Both the position numbers and the translations under genes were made by a program. Below, in pieces: positions 5,523 through 12,037 of a stretch of DNA of 13,594 bases (position 1 is the stretch's first letter; each line of letters begins with the position of its first letter). This DNA is from an uncultured beta proteobacterium (lineage in GTDB: Bacteria; Pseudomonadota; Gammaproteobacteria; Burkholderiales; Burkholderiaceae_C), in assembly GCA_903859265.1 (NCBI GenBank), contig CAIOLZ010000247.1, positions 1-13,594 on the forward strand, read 5' to 3'. The notes under the pieces are model-generated. The model was not told the DNA's origin. It searched no databases and saw only the letters and a list, made by a program, of their open reading frames with translations.

Positions 5523-6113
5523 ATGGCTGACGCGCACGCACTCGACGCACTGATTCAGGCGTTGCGACGGCTGCCCGGTGTTGGCATCAAGTCGGCGCAG
5601 CGCATGGCGTTTCATTTGTTGCAGCATGATCGCGCCGCTGCCCAAAACCTGTCGCGGGCGCTCAGTGAAGCCGCTTTGAATGTTCGACATTGTGAGCGTT
5701 GCCACACATTTACCGAAGCAGAGTTTTGCAGCACTTGTCTGGATGCTGAGCGGGACCGTAGCAAGCTGTGCGTTGTGGAAACCCCGGCTGACCAGTCGGC
5801 CCTGGAGCGCACAGGCGCTTACCGTGGCCTGTATTTTGTTTTGATGGGCAAGCTCAGCCCGCTCGATGGCATCGGACCCCATGATCTGGGCCTGAAAAAG
5901 CTGTTTGATCGGGCGTGCGATGGCGTGGTTCAGGAAGTGATTCTGGCCACCAATTTCACGGCGGAGGGCGAGGCCACAGCGCATGTCATCAGTGAAGGGC
6001 TAAAAGCCCGTGGCGTGCGGCCAACGCGGCTGGCGCGTGGCGTGCCGGTCGGCAGTGAACTCGAATATGTGGACTTGGGTACGATTGCCCACGCACTGGT
6101 AGATCGACGTTAA
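5523..6113 (+). CDS. recR: Recombination mediator protein RecR
   Basis: This 196-residue RecR, of normal length, acts with RecO (and RecF) to load RecA onto gapped single-stranded DNA. It shows the helix-hairpin-helix LPGVGIKSAQRMAFHLL (17-33), a four-cysteine zinc finger at C57, C60, C69 and C72 (the E. coli positions), and a TOPRIM domain that starts at LCVVETPADQSALE (about 82-95) and continues through RGLYFVLMGKLSPLDGIGP. The conserved C-terminal block ARGVPVGSELEYVD is at about 173-186. The ATG at 5523 lies 27 bp after ybaB and lacks a clear Shine-Dalgarno sequence, so expression probably depends on the dnaX-ybaB transcript. Confidence 0.97.
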   Translation: MADAHALDALIQALRRLPGVGIKSAQRMAFHLLQHDRAAAQNLSRALSEAALNVRHCERCHTFTEAEFCSTCLDAERDRSKLCVVETPADQSALERTGAYRGLYFVLMGKLSPLDGIGPHDLGLKKLFDRACDGVVQEVILATNFTAEGEATAHVISEGLKARGVRPTRLARGVPVGSELEYVDLGTIAHALVDRR

Positions 6114-6118
6114 ACCAG

Positions 6119-6124
6119 AAAGGT
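6119..6124 (+). promoter_or_regulatory. Ribosome-binding site of the MAPEG gene
   Basis: AAAGGT lies 9 nt before the ATG at 6134 and only a few bases after the recR stop, supporting this start and co-transcription with recR. Confidence 0.5.
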
Positions 6125-6133
6125 AAAGACTGT

Positions 6134-6547
6134 ATGCAGAACGCCCATTTCACAATCGCCTATTGGTGTGTTTTGGTGGCAGCCATCTTGCCCATTGTGT
6201 GTGCCGGTATTGCCAAAAGCGGCAAGATTGGCAAGCCCTTGAGCCAGGGCGGTTTTGACAATGTGGATCCACGCCAATGGCTGGCGCAACAATCGGATTG
6301 GCGTGCCCGTGCTAACGCCGCCCAGTCCAACAGCTTCGAAGCCCTGCCGTTTTTTATCGGTGCCGTGGTGATCGCCCACCAGCTGGGTGCGCACCAGGGG
6401 CGGCTGGACATCCTGGCTTTTCTGTTCATCGTTTTGCGCGTGATCTACATCATGATGTACGTCGCGGGCATGGCCACTGTGCGCACGCTGGTTTGGACGA
6501 CCGGACTTTTCATCAACATCGGCATCCTGTTTTTAGGCTACCGCTGA
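6134..6547 (+). CDS. MAPEG family membrane protein
   Basis: This 137-residue inner-membrane protein of the MAPEG family (membrane-associated proteins in eicosanoid and glutathione metabolism) has four hydrophobic segments, at about 7-26, 70-87, 91-112 and 115-134. The family signature is in the loop and start of helix 2, RANAAQSNSFEALPFFIGAV (59-78). Some family members are glutathione transferases or peroxidases, but most bacterial ones are uncharacterised, so no reaction is assigned. It starts 20 bp after recR, in the same direction, and may be read from the recR transcript. It converges with the mltD-like gene; only 14 bp separate the two stop codons and no terminator hairpin is visible. 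Confidence 0.9.
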   Translation: MQNAHFTIAYWCVLVAAILPIVCAGIAKSGKIGKPLSQGGFDNVDPRQWLAQQSDWRARANAAQSNSFEALPFFIGAVVIAHQLGAHQGRLDILAFLFIVLRVIYIMMYVAGMATVRTLVWTTGLFINIGILFLGYR

Positions 6548-6561
6548 GGTCGTTGTTGCGG

Positions 6562-8043
6562 TCAGTGCTTTTTGACGCGCTTTGCCGGTGCGGATTTCCT
6601 GTTGGCGCTGGCGGGCAAATACAGAACAACCTGTTGCTTGGCTTTAAAGCTGGCTGAGGTACTGACCCCGTTCCACTGCGCCACGTTGGCTGCACTGACC
6701 TTGTGTTTTCTGGCAATGCTGGCGACTGTGTCGCCTTTGGCGGCAACCACGGTGACACGCCGGAGCACGACTTCAGGCGCCAGCGAAACCTGGCCGTTGT
6801 CGGCCACGCGTCCCGCTACATCTTCAGCCACATGGACTGATCTCGGCACCAGAAGTGCCGAGCCGGGTTTGATGACCATGCGGGCCGGAATATTGTTGAT
6901 GGCGCGAAATTCCGCCTCGCCCATGCCGACTTTTTTGGCCGCATCCGCAGCCCGCATGGTGGTGGGGGCCACCCAAACCGTCCAACTGGCCAAGCGCCCA
7001 CCGGCGTAGCCCTCCAGGTTGTTCTGGAATATGGCAGCGTTGTCCCAGGGGAGCAGGATTTGCGGGGTCCCGGCAGCCATGATGACGGGCTTGTTGAGCG
7101 AGGGATTGAGCGCCTTGAAGTCGTCCAGTGGTACCTCGGCCAATTTGGCCGCGAGCGAGACATCAATGTCGCGCCGTATCGAAACCGACTGGAAATAAGG
7201 GTGGTTTTCAATCAGGGGAAGGGTGGAATTGAACGCCGCAGGATCGGCGACGATGTTTTTGATGGCCTGCAATTTGGGCACATAAAAACGGGTTTCCATC
7301 GGCATGTTGAGGTCCTGGTAACCCGTGGGCAACCCGGCCTTCTGGTTCTTGCTGATGGCGCGCGCGACGCTTCCTTCACCCCAGTTGTAAGCGGCCAAAG
7401 CAAGATGCCAGTCACCAAACATGCCGTAAAGTTTCTGCAGATAGTCCAGTGCCGCACGGGTGGATGCGAGCACGTCGCGGCGATCGTCGCGGAAAACGTT
7501 TTGTTTGAGCTCAAAGGTTTTTCCTGTGGCGGGCATGAATTGCCACATGCCGGCCGCCTTTGCGCCCGATACGGCCTGCGGGTTGAATGCGCTTTCGACG
7601 AAGGGCAACAGGGCCAGCTCGGTGGGCATGTTGCGAAGCTCCAGCTCCTCAACAATGTAGAACATGTATTTGCGGGACCGGTCGGTCATCCGGAATATGT
7701 AGTCGGGCCGGCTCGAATACCACTGTTCCCGGTCATGCACCAGATCGTTCTCGAGGTCCGGCATGGCGTAGCCCCTGCGGATGCGGTCCCACAAATCGAC
7801 CGGCGGTGTGAGCGCGGCAACGCTGGCGGAACTGGTGTTTTGTTCACTGATGGGTGCCAGCGGCTGGTGGTTGCGAGGGTTGGCTCCCTGGGACGCCAAA
7901 GGCATTGCACTGGTCGCCGAGATGCCCGTGGACGGTTTGGTGCTCTGTGTTTCTGTCTGGTGTTCGGCGCCCGGCTGCCACTGGGTGGCACAACCTGCAA
8001 GGCACAAAAATGCGCTTAGGCAGGCGATTTTGAAAACGTTCAT
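6562..8043 (-). CDS. mltD: Membrane-bound lytic murein transglycosylase D, lipoprotein with LysM domains
   Basis: This 493-residue peptidoglycan lytic transglycosylase cleaves the MurNAc-GlcNAc bond to an anhydro-muropeptide. The N terminus is a lipoprotein signal with lipobox LAGC (C18), so it is probably anchored in the outer membrane. A Ser/Thr/Pro/Gln-rich linker follows (about 25-80). The SLT domain spans about 125-270, with the catalytic Glu in LLPFVESAFNP (E150) and the blocks SGAKAAGMWQFMPATG and LALAAYNWGEGSV. Two LysM-like repeats follow, a divergent one at about 352-402 and a clear one at about 427-477 (GDTVASIARKHKVSAANV), for glycan binding, then a basic tail. ATG 8043 is preferred over 8061 because it gives the lipoprotein N terminus and an ATGA overlap with the gloB stop. 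The two genes probably form one operon, as in E. coli, where they are also adjacent. Confidence 0.94.
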   Translation of the reverse strand: MNVFKIACLSAFLCLAGCATQWQPGAEHQTETQSTKPSTGISATSAMPLASQGANPRNHQPLAPISEQNTSSASVAALTPPVDLWDRIRRGYAMPDLENDLVHDREQWYSSRPDYIFRMTDRSRKYMFYIVEELELRNMPTELALLPFVESAFNPQAVSGAKAAGMWQFMPATGKTFELKQNVFRDDRRDVLASTRAALDYLQKLYGMFGDWHLALAAYNWGEGSVARAISKNQKAGLPTGYQDLNMPMETRFYVPKLQAIKNIVADPAAFNSTLPLIENHPYFQSVSIRRDIDVSLAAKLAEVPLDDFKALNPSLNKPVIMAAGTPQILLPWDNAAIFQNNLEGYAGGRLASWTVWVAPTTMRAADAAKKVGMGEAEFRAINNIPARMVIKPGSALLVPRSVHVAEDVAGRVADNGQVSLAPEVVLRRVTVVAAKGDTVASIARKHKVSAANVAQWNGVSTSASFKAKQQVVLYLPASANRKSAPAKRVKKH

Positions 8044-8810
8044 CGGTAATTGTTTTTCCACTGGCGCAGGGTGGCAAATGTGCCTGACTGCTCTGCCATT
8101 GTGGCGTCAAAACGGCGCGCGGAGGCGATAACTTCGTCCTGCTGGCTGCGCAAAAAAGGATTGACAGCACGTTCAAGCGCAATGTTGGATGGCAGGGTAG
8201 GCAGGCCCTGGTCGCGCAAGGCAACGCAACGCGCATGGTAGCTTTGCAATGCCAGGTTGGAGGGTTCAACTTCCAGCGCAAATTTAAGATTGCTCAGCGT
8301 GTATTCGTGGGTGCAACAGACCTGCGTGTCGTCGGGCAACGCGGCCAGGCTGTTGAGCGAATGCTGCATTTGTTGGGGCGTGCCTTCAAACAGTCGCCCG
8401 CAACCCGCGCTAAAAAGTGTGTCGCCGCAAAAAAGCAGTGGTTTGCCGTCCACGTCGGCGCCATAAAAAGCGATGTGACCCGCCGTATGTCCCGGGACAT
8501 CCATCACGGCGAAGCTGAGCCCCAGACTCTGTACGCTGTCGCCGCCCCTGAGCTTTACAAAAGGCTCCGGAATCACTTCCGTGGCGGGTCCGAAGACCGC
8601 GGCGCCGGTCGCATCGCGAAGCGCGTTCACGCCACCGATGTGGTCCATATGGTGGTGCGTGACTAGAATAGTCCGGAGTTGCAGGCCATGCAGCTGCAAA
8701 GCATCCAAAACGGGTTGGGCGTCTCCAGGATCCACCACCAAAGCATTTTGCCCGTCATGCAGCATCCAAAGGTAATTGTCAGCAAAAGCGGGCAGCGGTA
8801 ATAACTTCAT
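8040..8810 (-). CDS. gloB: Hydroxyacylglutathione hydrolase (glyoxalase II)
   Basis: This 256-residue metallo-beta-lactamase-fold hydrolase converts S-lactoylglutathione to lactate and glutathione, the last step of methylglyoxal detoxification. The binuclear metal ligands are visible as THHHMDHIGG (residues 51-60), VPGHTAGH (H108 and H112), CGDTLF (D130) and CTHEYT (H168). The C-terminal substrate-binding helical domain follows and ends in WKNNYR. The residue between the HxH and DH in the metal motif is Met, where many homologues have Trp or Tyr. ATG 8810 is preferred to 8816 because it matches the usual family N terminus (KLLPLPAFADNY) and leaves about 4 nt after a TATAAT box. The start codon overlaps that of the divergent methyltransferase-fold gene. 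Confidence 0.95.
   Translation of the reverse strand: MKLLPLPAFADNYLWMLHDGQNALVVDPGDAQPVLDALQLHGLQLRTILVTHHHMDHIGGVNALRDATGAAVFGPATEVIPEPFVKLRGGDSVQSLGLSFAVMDVPGHTAGHIAFYGADVDGKPLLFCGDTLFSAGCGRLFEGTPQQMQHSLNSLAALPDDTQVCCTHEYTLSNLKFALEVEPSNLALQSYHARCVALRDQGLPTLPSNIALERAVNPFLRSQQDEVIASARRFDATMAEQSGTFATLRQWKNNYR
8776..8804 (+). promoter_or_regulatory. Candidate promoter of the YafS-like gene, inside gloB
   Basis: TTGTCA (8776-8781, 5 of 6 consensus) is followed after 17 bp by TAATAA (8799-8804, a weak -10). The predicted start of transcription is at about 8811, at the ATG. The element lies within the first codons of gloB on the opposite strand. Confidence 0.35.
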
Positions 8811-9600
8811 GAGCATCTCGATTATAGGTTTGCACGAATGGTTCCAGACCCCAGCAGGTGCGTATCTGCTGGACTGGGAGCGGCGTCAGATCAACGCCGC
8901 GGTGGCCGATATTTTTGGTTACCACGCGCTGCAATTGGGTGTTCCCTCGCTGGACGCGTTTGAAGCCAATCGGATCCCCCACCAGTGGCTTGCCACCCAG
9001 TGTTTTGACCCGCCGCTTGCGCATGGACCGCGTAGCGTATCACTGGTGTGTGAATTTGGTGCCTTGCCATTCGCATCTAGCAGTTTGGACCTGGTGGTTC
9101 TGCCCCACAGCCTGGAATTGAGCGCCGATCCACACGCAGCTTTGCGCGAAGTGGAGCGGGTGCTGGTGCCCGAGGGCCGGGTTGTGATTTGTGGTTTTAA
9201 CCCGACCAGCCTCTGGGGCCTGCAACAGTCGCGTGCCCGCCTGTACCAAAGATTTGGGCTGGGACAGCTGCTGCTGCCGCAAAGCGGTGATTTCATCGGG
9301 TATTGGCGCCTGCGTGACTGGCTGAGGCTGCTGAGCTTTGAGGTTGAATGCGGTACCTTTGGCTGCTATCGGCCCGGCGCTCGCAGTGAAAAGTGGCTGC
9401 AGCGCTTCCAGTGGATGGACACCGTGGGATCGAAATGGTGGCCTATTTTTGGCGCAGCGTATTTTCTGGTGGCGGTTAAACGGGTGCGCGGCATGCGTCT
9501 GCTGGGGCCCGCGTGGAAGGGCAGGCCTGCGCGCGTTGGCAGCCCGGTATCGCTTGCCAGACGCGGGCAAGACAGCAGAATCTTGGAGAAAAACGATTGA
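8809..9600 (+). CDS. Class I SAM-methyltransferase-fold protein, YafS-like
   Basis: This 263-residue protein has the late part of a class I (UbiE/Methyltransf_11-like) methyltransferase: LPFASSSLDLVVLPHSLE (86-103, motif II and following strand), DPHAALREVERVLVPEGRVV (107-126) and FNPTSLWGL (130-138). The usual SAM-binding motif I (a Gly-rich ExGxGxG loop) should lie near residues 40-80 but is not seen. The same shortened form is found in E. coli YafS, which occupies the identical place between gloB and rnhA. Either SAM binds atypically or the protein is not an active methyltransferase; no substrate is known to me. The start is ATG 8809 (MSISIIGLHEWF), overlapping the gloB start codon on the other strand; a longer in-frame TTG at 8776 would reach into gloB and is less likely. 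Its stop overlaps the rnhA start. Confidence 0.85.
   Translation: MSISIIGLHEWFQTPAGAYLLDWERRQINAAVADIFGYHALQLGVPSLDAFEANRIPHQWLATQCFDPPLAHGPRSVSLVCEFGALPFASSSLDLVVLPHSLELSADPHAALREVERVLVPEGRVVICGFNPTSLWGLQQSRARLYQRFGLGQLLLPQSGDFIGYWRLRDWLRLLSFEVECGTFGCYRPGARSEKWLQRFQWMDTVGSKWWPIFGAAYFLVAVKRVRGMRLLGPAWKGRPARVGSPVSLARRGQDSRILEKND
8821..8826 (-). promoter_or_regulatory. Consensus -10 box for gloB, inside the YafS-like gene
   Basis: On the minus strand this is a perfect TATAAT. Transcription would start near 8814, about 4 nt before the preferred gloB ATG (8810). No strong -35 box is visible at the right distance. The box lies in codons 5-6 of the divergent gene. Confidence 0.5.
9585..9588 (+). 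promoter_or_regulatory. Ribosome-binding site deciding the TTG start of rnhA
   Basis: GGAG lies 8 nt before the TTG at 9597, inside the end of the upstream gene. It supports TTG rather than an upstream in-frame ATG as the rnhA start. Confidence 0.7.
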
Positions 9601-10046
9601 ATCAAGTTGTGATCTACACCGATGGTGCCTGCAAGGGCAATCCGGGGCCGGGCGGTTGGGGCGCATTGCTGCGCTCTGCAGACGGTAGCGAAAAAGAACT
9701 TTTTGGCGGGGAACGCGTCACCACCAATAACCGCATGGAGATGATGGCGGTGATTCAGGCGCTCAGCGCTCTGAAGCGGCCTTGCGAAGTGACGCTGCAC
9801 GTGGACAGCCAGTATGTACTCAAGGGAATTACCGAATGGTTGCCCGGGTGGAAGGCCAAGGGCTGGAAAACCGCGTCCCGGCAGCCGGTAAAGAATGTAG
9901 ATTTGTGGCAGCAACTCGACGCGCTGGTGGCCGGTAGCGGCCACAAAATTGATTGGCGCTGGGTCAAAGGGCATGCGGGCGACCCCGGCAATGAACGGGC
10001 AGACGGGCTGGCCAATCGCGGGGTCAGCGCAGCGCTGTGTGCGTGA
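9597..10046 (+). CDS. rnhA: Ribonuclease HI
   Basis: This 149-residue RNase HI degrades RNA in RNA-DNA hybrids and helps remove R-loops and primers. All four carboxylates of the metal site are present: D9 (IYTDGACKGNPGPGGWG), E48 (NNRMEMMA), D70 (HVDSQYV) and D136 (NERADGLAN), plus the catalytic-loop histidine H126 (WVKGHAGDPGN). The basic protrusion found in the E. coli enzyme is also present (GWKAKGWKTASRQPVKN, 84-100). The start is TTG at 9597, which overlaps the preceding TGA as TTGA and has a GGAG 8 nt upstream; an in-frame start further up would add residues foreign to the family. It is co-directional with the YafS-like gene and converges with moeA after 12 bp. dnaQ, next to rnhA in E. 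coli, is not here. Confidence 0.96.
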   Translation: MNQVVIYTDGACKGNPGPGGWGALLRSADGSEKELFGGERVTTNNRMEMMAVIQALSALKRPCEVTLHVDSQYVLKGITEWLPGWKAKGWKTASRQPVKNVDLWQQLDALVAGSGHKIDWRWVKGHAGDPGNERADGLANRGVSAALCA

Positions 10047-10058
10047 CAAAGCCCTGAT

Positions 10059-11357
10059 TTAAATCGCGCCGTCGAACATCATGACATCGACTACGTCGCC
10101 AATCGCCACGTTGCCCTGATCATGGTGTAACACGATGAGGCCATTGGCCTGTGCCATCGAGCTTAAAACGCCCGAGCCCTGCTGGCCGGTGGTCTGAACC
10201 TGAAGCCGTCCCTGCGGCGTCGTCACGACAATGCCGCGCTGGTATTCGGTGCGACCCGGTTTTTTGCGGATGGCTTCGTTGCTGACGGCCTGTAGCAAGG
10301 GCAGGTGTGTGGCCCTGCATCCCATCATTTGCAGCAGCGCGGGGCGCACGAATGCCAGAAACGTGACCATGACGGCCACCGGATTTCCCGGCAGCCCGAA
10401 CAACACGGCGTCGCCGATCCGGCCAACCGCCATGGGTCGCCCGGGCCGCATGGCAATCCGCCAGAACGCTACGCCCGAGGTGCCTCCCGCCATTTTGCGC
10501 ATGACAGCTTTGGTATGGTCGGCCTCGCCCACGCTGACGCCGCCGCTGGTGATGATGGCATCGGCCTGTTCACAGGCGCTTTGGAAGGCAGCCTGGAGCA
10601 ATGCCGGATCGTCTTTGACAATGCCCAAGTCGATCACGTTCACGCCCATCCGGGTTAAAAGCCCGAACAGGGTATAGCGGTTGCTGTCATACACCGCACC
10701 CTCCCGTGGTGCTTCCCCGAGGCTGAGGATTTCGTCGCCGGTGGAAAAATAAGCCACCCGAAGCTGCCGGTAAACGTCTGCGTGCGCGATGCCAAGACTG
10801 GCCAGCAAGCCCAACGCGGCCGGGGTGATGCGGTCTCCCGCACGCAATGCGGGCTGGCCCTTGCAGAGGTCCTCGCCTTTGAACCGGCGGTTATCACCCG
10901 GCGCTATGGCGCTGGTGGTGAGGGTGATCGTCTGCCCATTCACGGTCACCAATTCCTGTGGCACTACCGTATCGAGACCCGCTGGCATCACGGCCCCGGT
11001 CATGATCCTGACACATTGACCGGCAAGTACGCTACCCGTCCATACCGCACCCGCAAGCGCGGTACCCACCACGGTCAACGCCAAAGTTCCGGAATCGCCG
11101 GCCGCACCCAGTGCTGCACCGTCGAAGGCGTAGCCGTCCATGGCCGAGTTGTCGTGGGCGGGTACATCGATGGGGCACAGTACGTCGCGGGCCAGCACTC
11201 TGCCCAGCGCTTCTTTGAGGGGAAGGGTCTGGTGCTCCCGCACAGGCTTGACCAGCGATTGCAAAAATTGCTGCACCATGTCCGCCCGCAGAGCCTGCGG
11301 GTCGTAGCCGGCAAGCGCTGCCGCGATGTCATCGAGTGAAGGGTTGGTGGCTGTCAT
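10059..11357 (-). CDS. moeA: Molybdopterin molybdenumtransferase MoeA
   Basis: This 432-residue enzyme inserts molybdate into adenylylated molybdopterin, giving the active Mo cofactor. The N-terminal domain holds the signature HDNSAMDGYAFDG (68-80). The central MoCF-binding domain has FSTGDEILSLGE (204-215), SGGVSVGEADHTK (271-283), MRPGRPMAVG and FGLPGNPVAVMV (320-331). The C-terminal domain begins near VSNEAIRKKPGRTEYQRG and ends with the GSGVLSSMAQANGLIVL segment. It is slightly longer than E. coli MoeA (411) through its N terminus. The start at 11357 overlaps the mobA stop as ATGA; the frame extends further upstream inside mobA, but those residues are not MoeA-like. It is the last gene of moaA-mobA-moeA. 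Confidence 0.96.
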   Translation of the reverse strand: MTATNPSLDDIAAALAGYDPQALRADMVQQFLQSLVKPVREHQTLPLKEALGRVLARDVLCPIDVPAHDNSAMDGYAFDGAALGAAGDSGTLALTVVGTALAGAVWTGSVLAGQCVRIMTGAVMPAGLDTVVPQELVTVNGQTITLTTSAIAPGDNRRFKGEDLCKGQPALRAGDRITPAALGLLASLGIAHADVYRQLRVAYFSTGDEILSLGEAPREGAVYDSNRYTLFGLLTRMGVNVIDLGIVKDDPALLQAAFQSACEQADAIITSGGVSVGEADHTKAVMRKMAGGTSGVAFWRIAMRPGRPMAVGRIGDAVLFGLPGNPVAVMVTFLAFVRPALLQMMGCRATHLPLLQAVSNEAIRKKPGRTEYQRGIVVTTPQGRLQVQTTGQQGSGVLSSMAQANGLIVLHHDQGNVAIGDVVDVMMFDGAI

Positions 11358-12034
11358 AGCCGCTCCAAGGTGTGAAGTTCTGCGAGGGTATTGGCGTTGG
11401 CAAAGGCCTGCGGAGCATCGTGCGGCTGGTCGAAGGCGACGCGTGCCACGCCGTGCTGGTACAACCATGTGTCGATTTTGCGAGCGCCGCTGGACAGGTA
11501 GTTTTCAAGGCTGATTCGCAATGTGGTTTTGAGCAAGGCAAAGACAGGTTGCGGGCGCAATGCAGTGCTGCCATCGTTCTGCAGCTCGGGTGCCAGCGCA
11601 ATCGCAATATCAGCACGCTGGTCAATCAGCGCAGTGTGGAGCCGGGTCAGCAAGTCTGGCGGGAACAGGGGTGAATCACAGGGGACGGTCAACAAAAATT
11701 CGATCGGCCGGGGCGTGTCGAAGTGGCTGCCGGCGTGGGCCATGCAGTGCAAAAACGCGGTTTGCAGGCCCGCCAAGGGGCCATCAAAGTCGTTGTTCAA
11801 GTCGGCCCAAACGGGAACTCCGAATTGGCCATAACGGTCAAGGTTGCGGTTCGCGTTGATCGCCACCAGACCCGGTGCGCCGCGGCTTTGCCCATTGAGC
11901 CGGTGCAGTGCATGGGCCACCAGAGGCTGACCCAGAAAAGGTTGCAAACCTTTGTCCACGCCGCCCATGCGCGTGGCGCGCCCGCCTGCCAGCACGATGG
12001 CGCACACGGCAGCATGAGGGCGTTCCTCGGTCAT
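11354..12034 (-). CDS. mobA: Molybdenum cofactor guanylyltransferase MobA
   Basis: This 226-residue nucleotidyltransferase attaches GMP from GTP to the Mo-molybdopterin cofactor, making the bis-MGD form used by enzymes of the DMSO-reductase family. The GTP-binding signature LAGGRATRMGGVDKGL spans residues 15-30, the DGPLAGL loop 84-90, the Mg-binding Asp is in VPCDSPLF (D120), and the substrate block LRPQPVFALL is at about 158-167. The start is ATG 12034, 3 bp after the moaA stop, with a strong GGAGGT 6 nt before it inside the end of moaA. The stop overlaps the moeA start. Its presence implies that the organism uses MGD-type enzymes such as nitrate reductase or formate dehydrogenase. Confidence 0.96.
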   Translation of the reverse strand: MTEERPHAAVCAIVLAGGRATRMGGVDKGLQPFLGQPLVAHALHRLNGQSRGAPGLVAINANRNLDRYGQFGVPVWADLNNDFDGPLAGLQTAFLHCMAHAGSHFDTPRPIEFLLTVPCDSPLFPPDLLTRLHTALIDQRADIAIALAPELQNDGSTALRPQPVFALLKTTLRISLENYLSSGARKIDTWLYQHGVARVAFDQPHDAPQAFANANTLAELHTLERL

Positions 12035-12037
12035 CCA

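Noticed and set aside
7060..8019. Open frame of 319 codons on the plus strand
   Set aside because: It is antisense to the mltD-type gene, with no recognisable domain and no plausible ribosome-binding site.
8041..8061. Longer start for the mltD-type gene at 8061
   Set aside because: It would put six polar and charged residues before the lipoprotein signal and reach further into gloB; the ATG at 8043 gives a standard signal and an ATGA overlap.
10056..10065. GATTTAAATC palindrome between rnhA and moeA
   Set aside because: A 10-bp palindrome over the moeA stop in a 12-bp convergent gap; too short and without a GC stem, so not a terminator.
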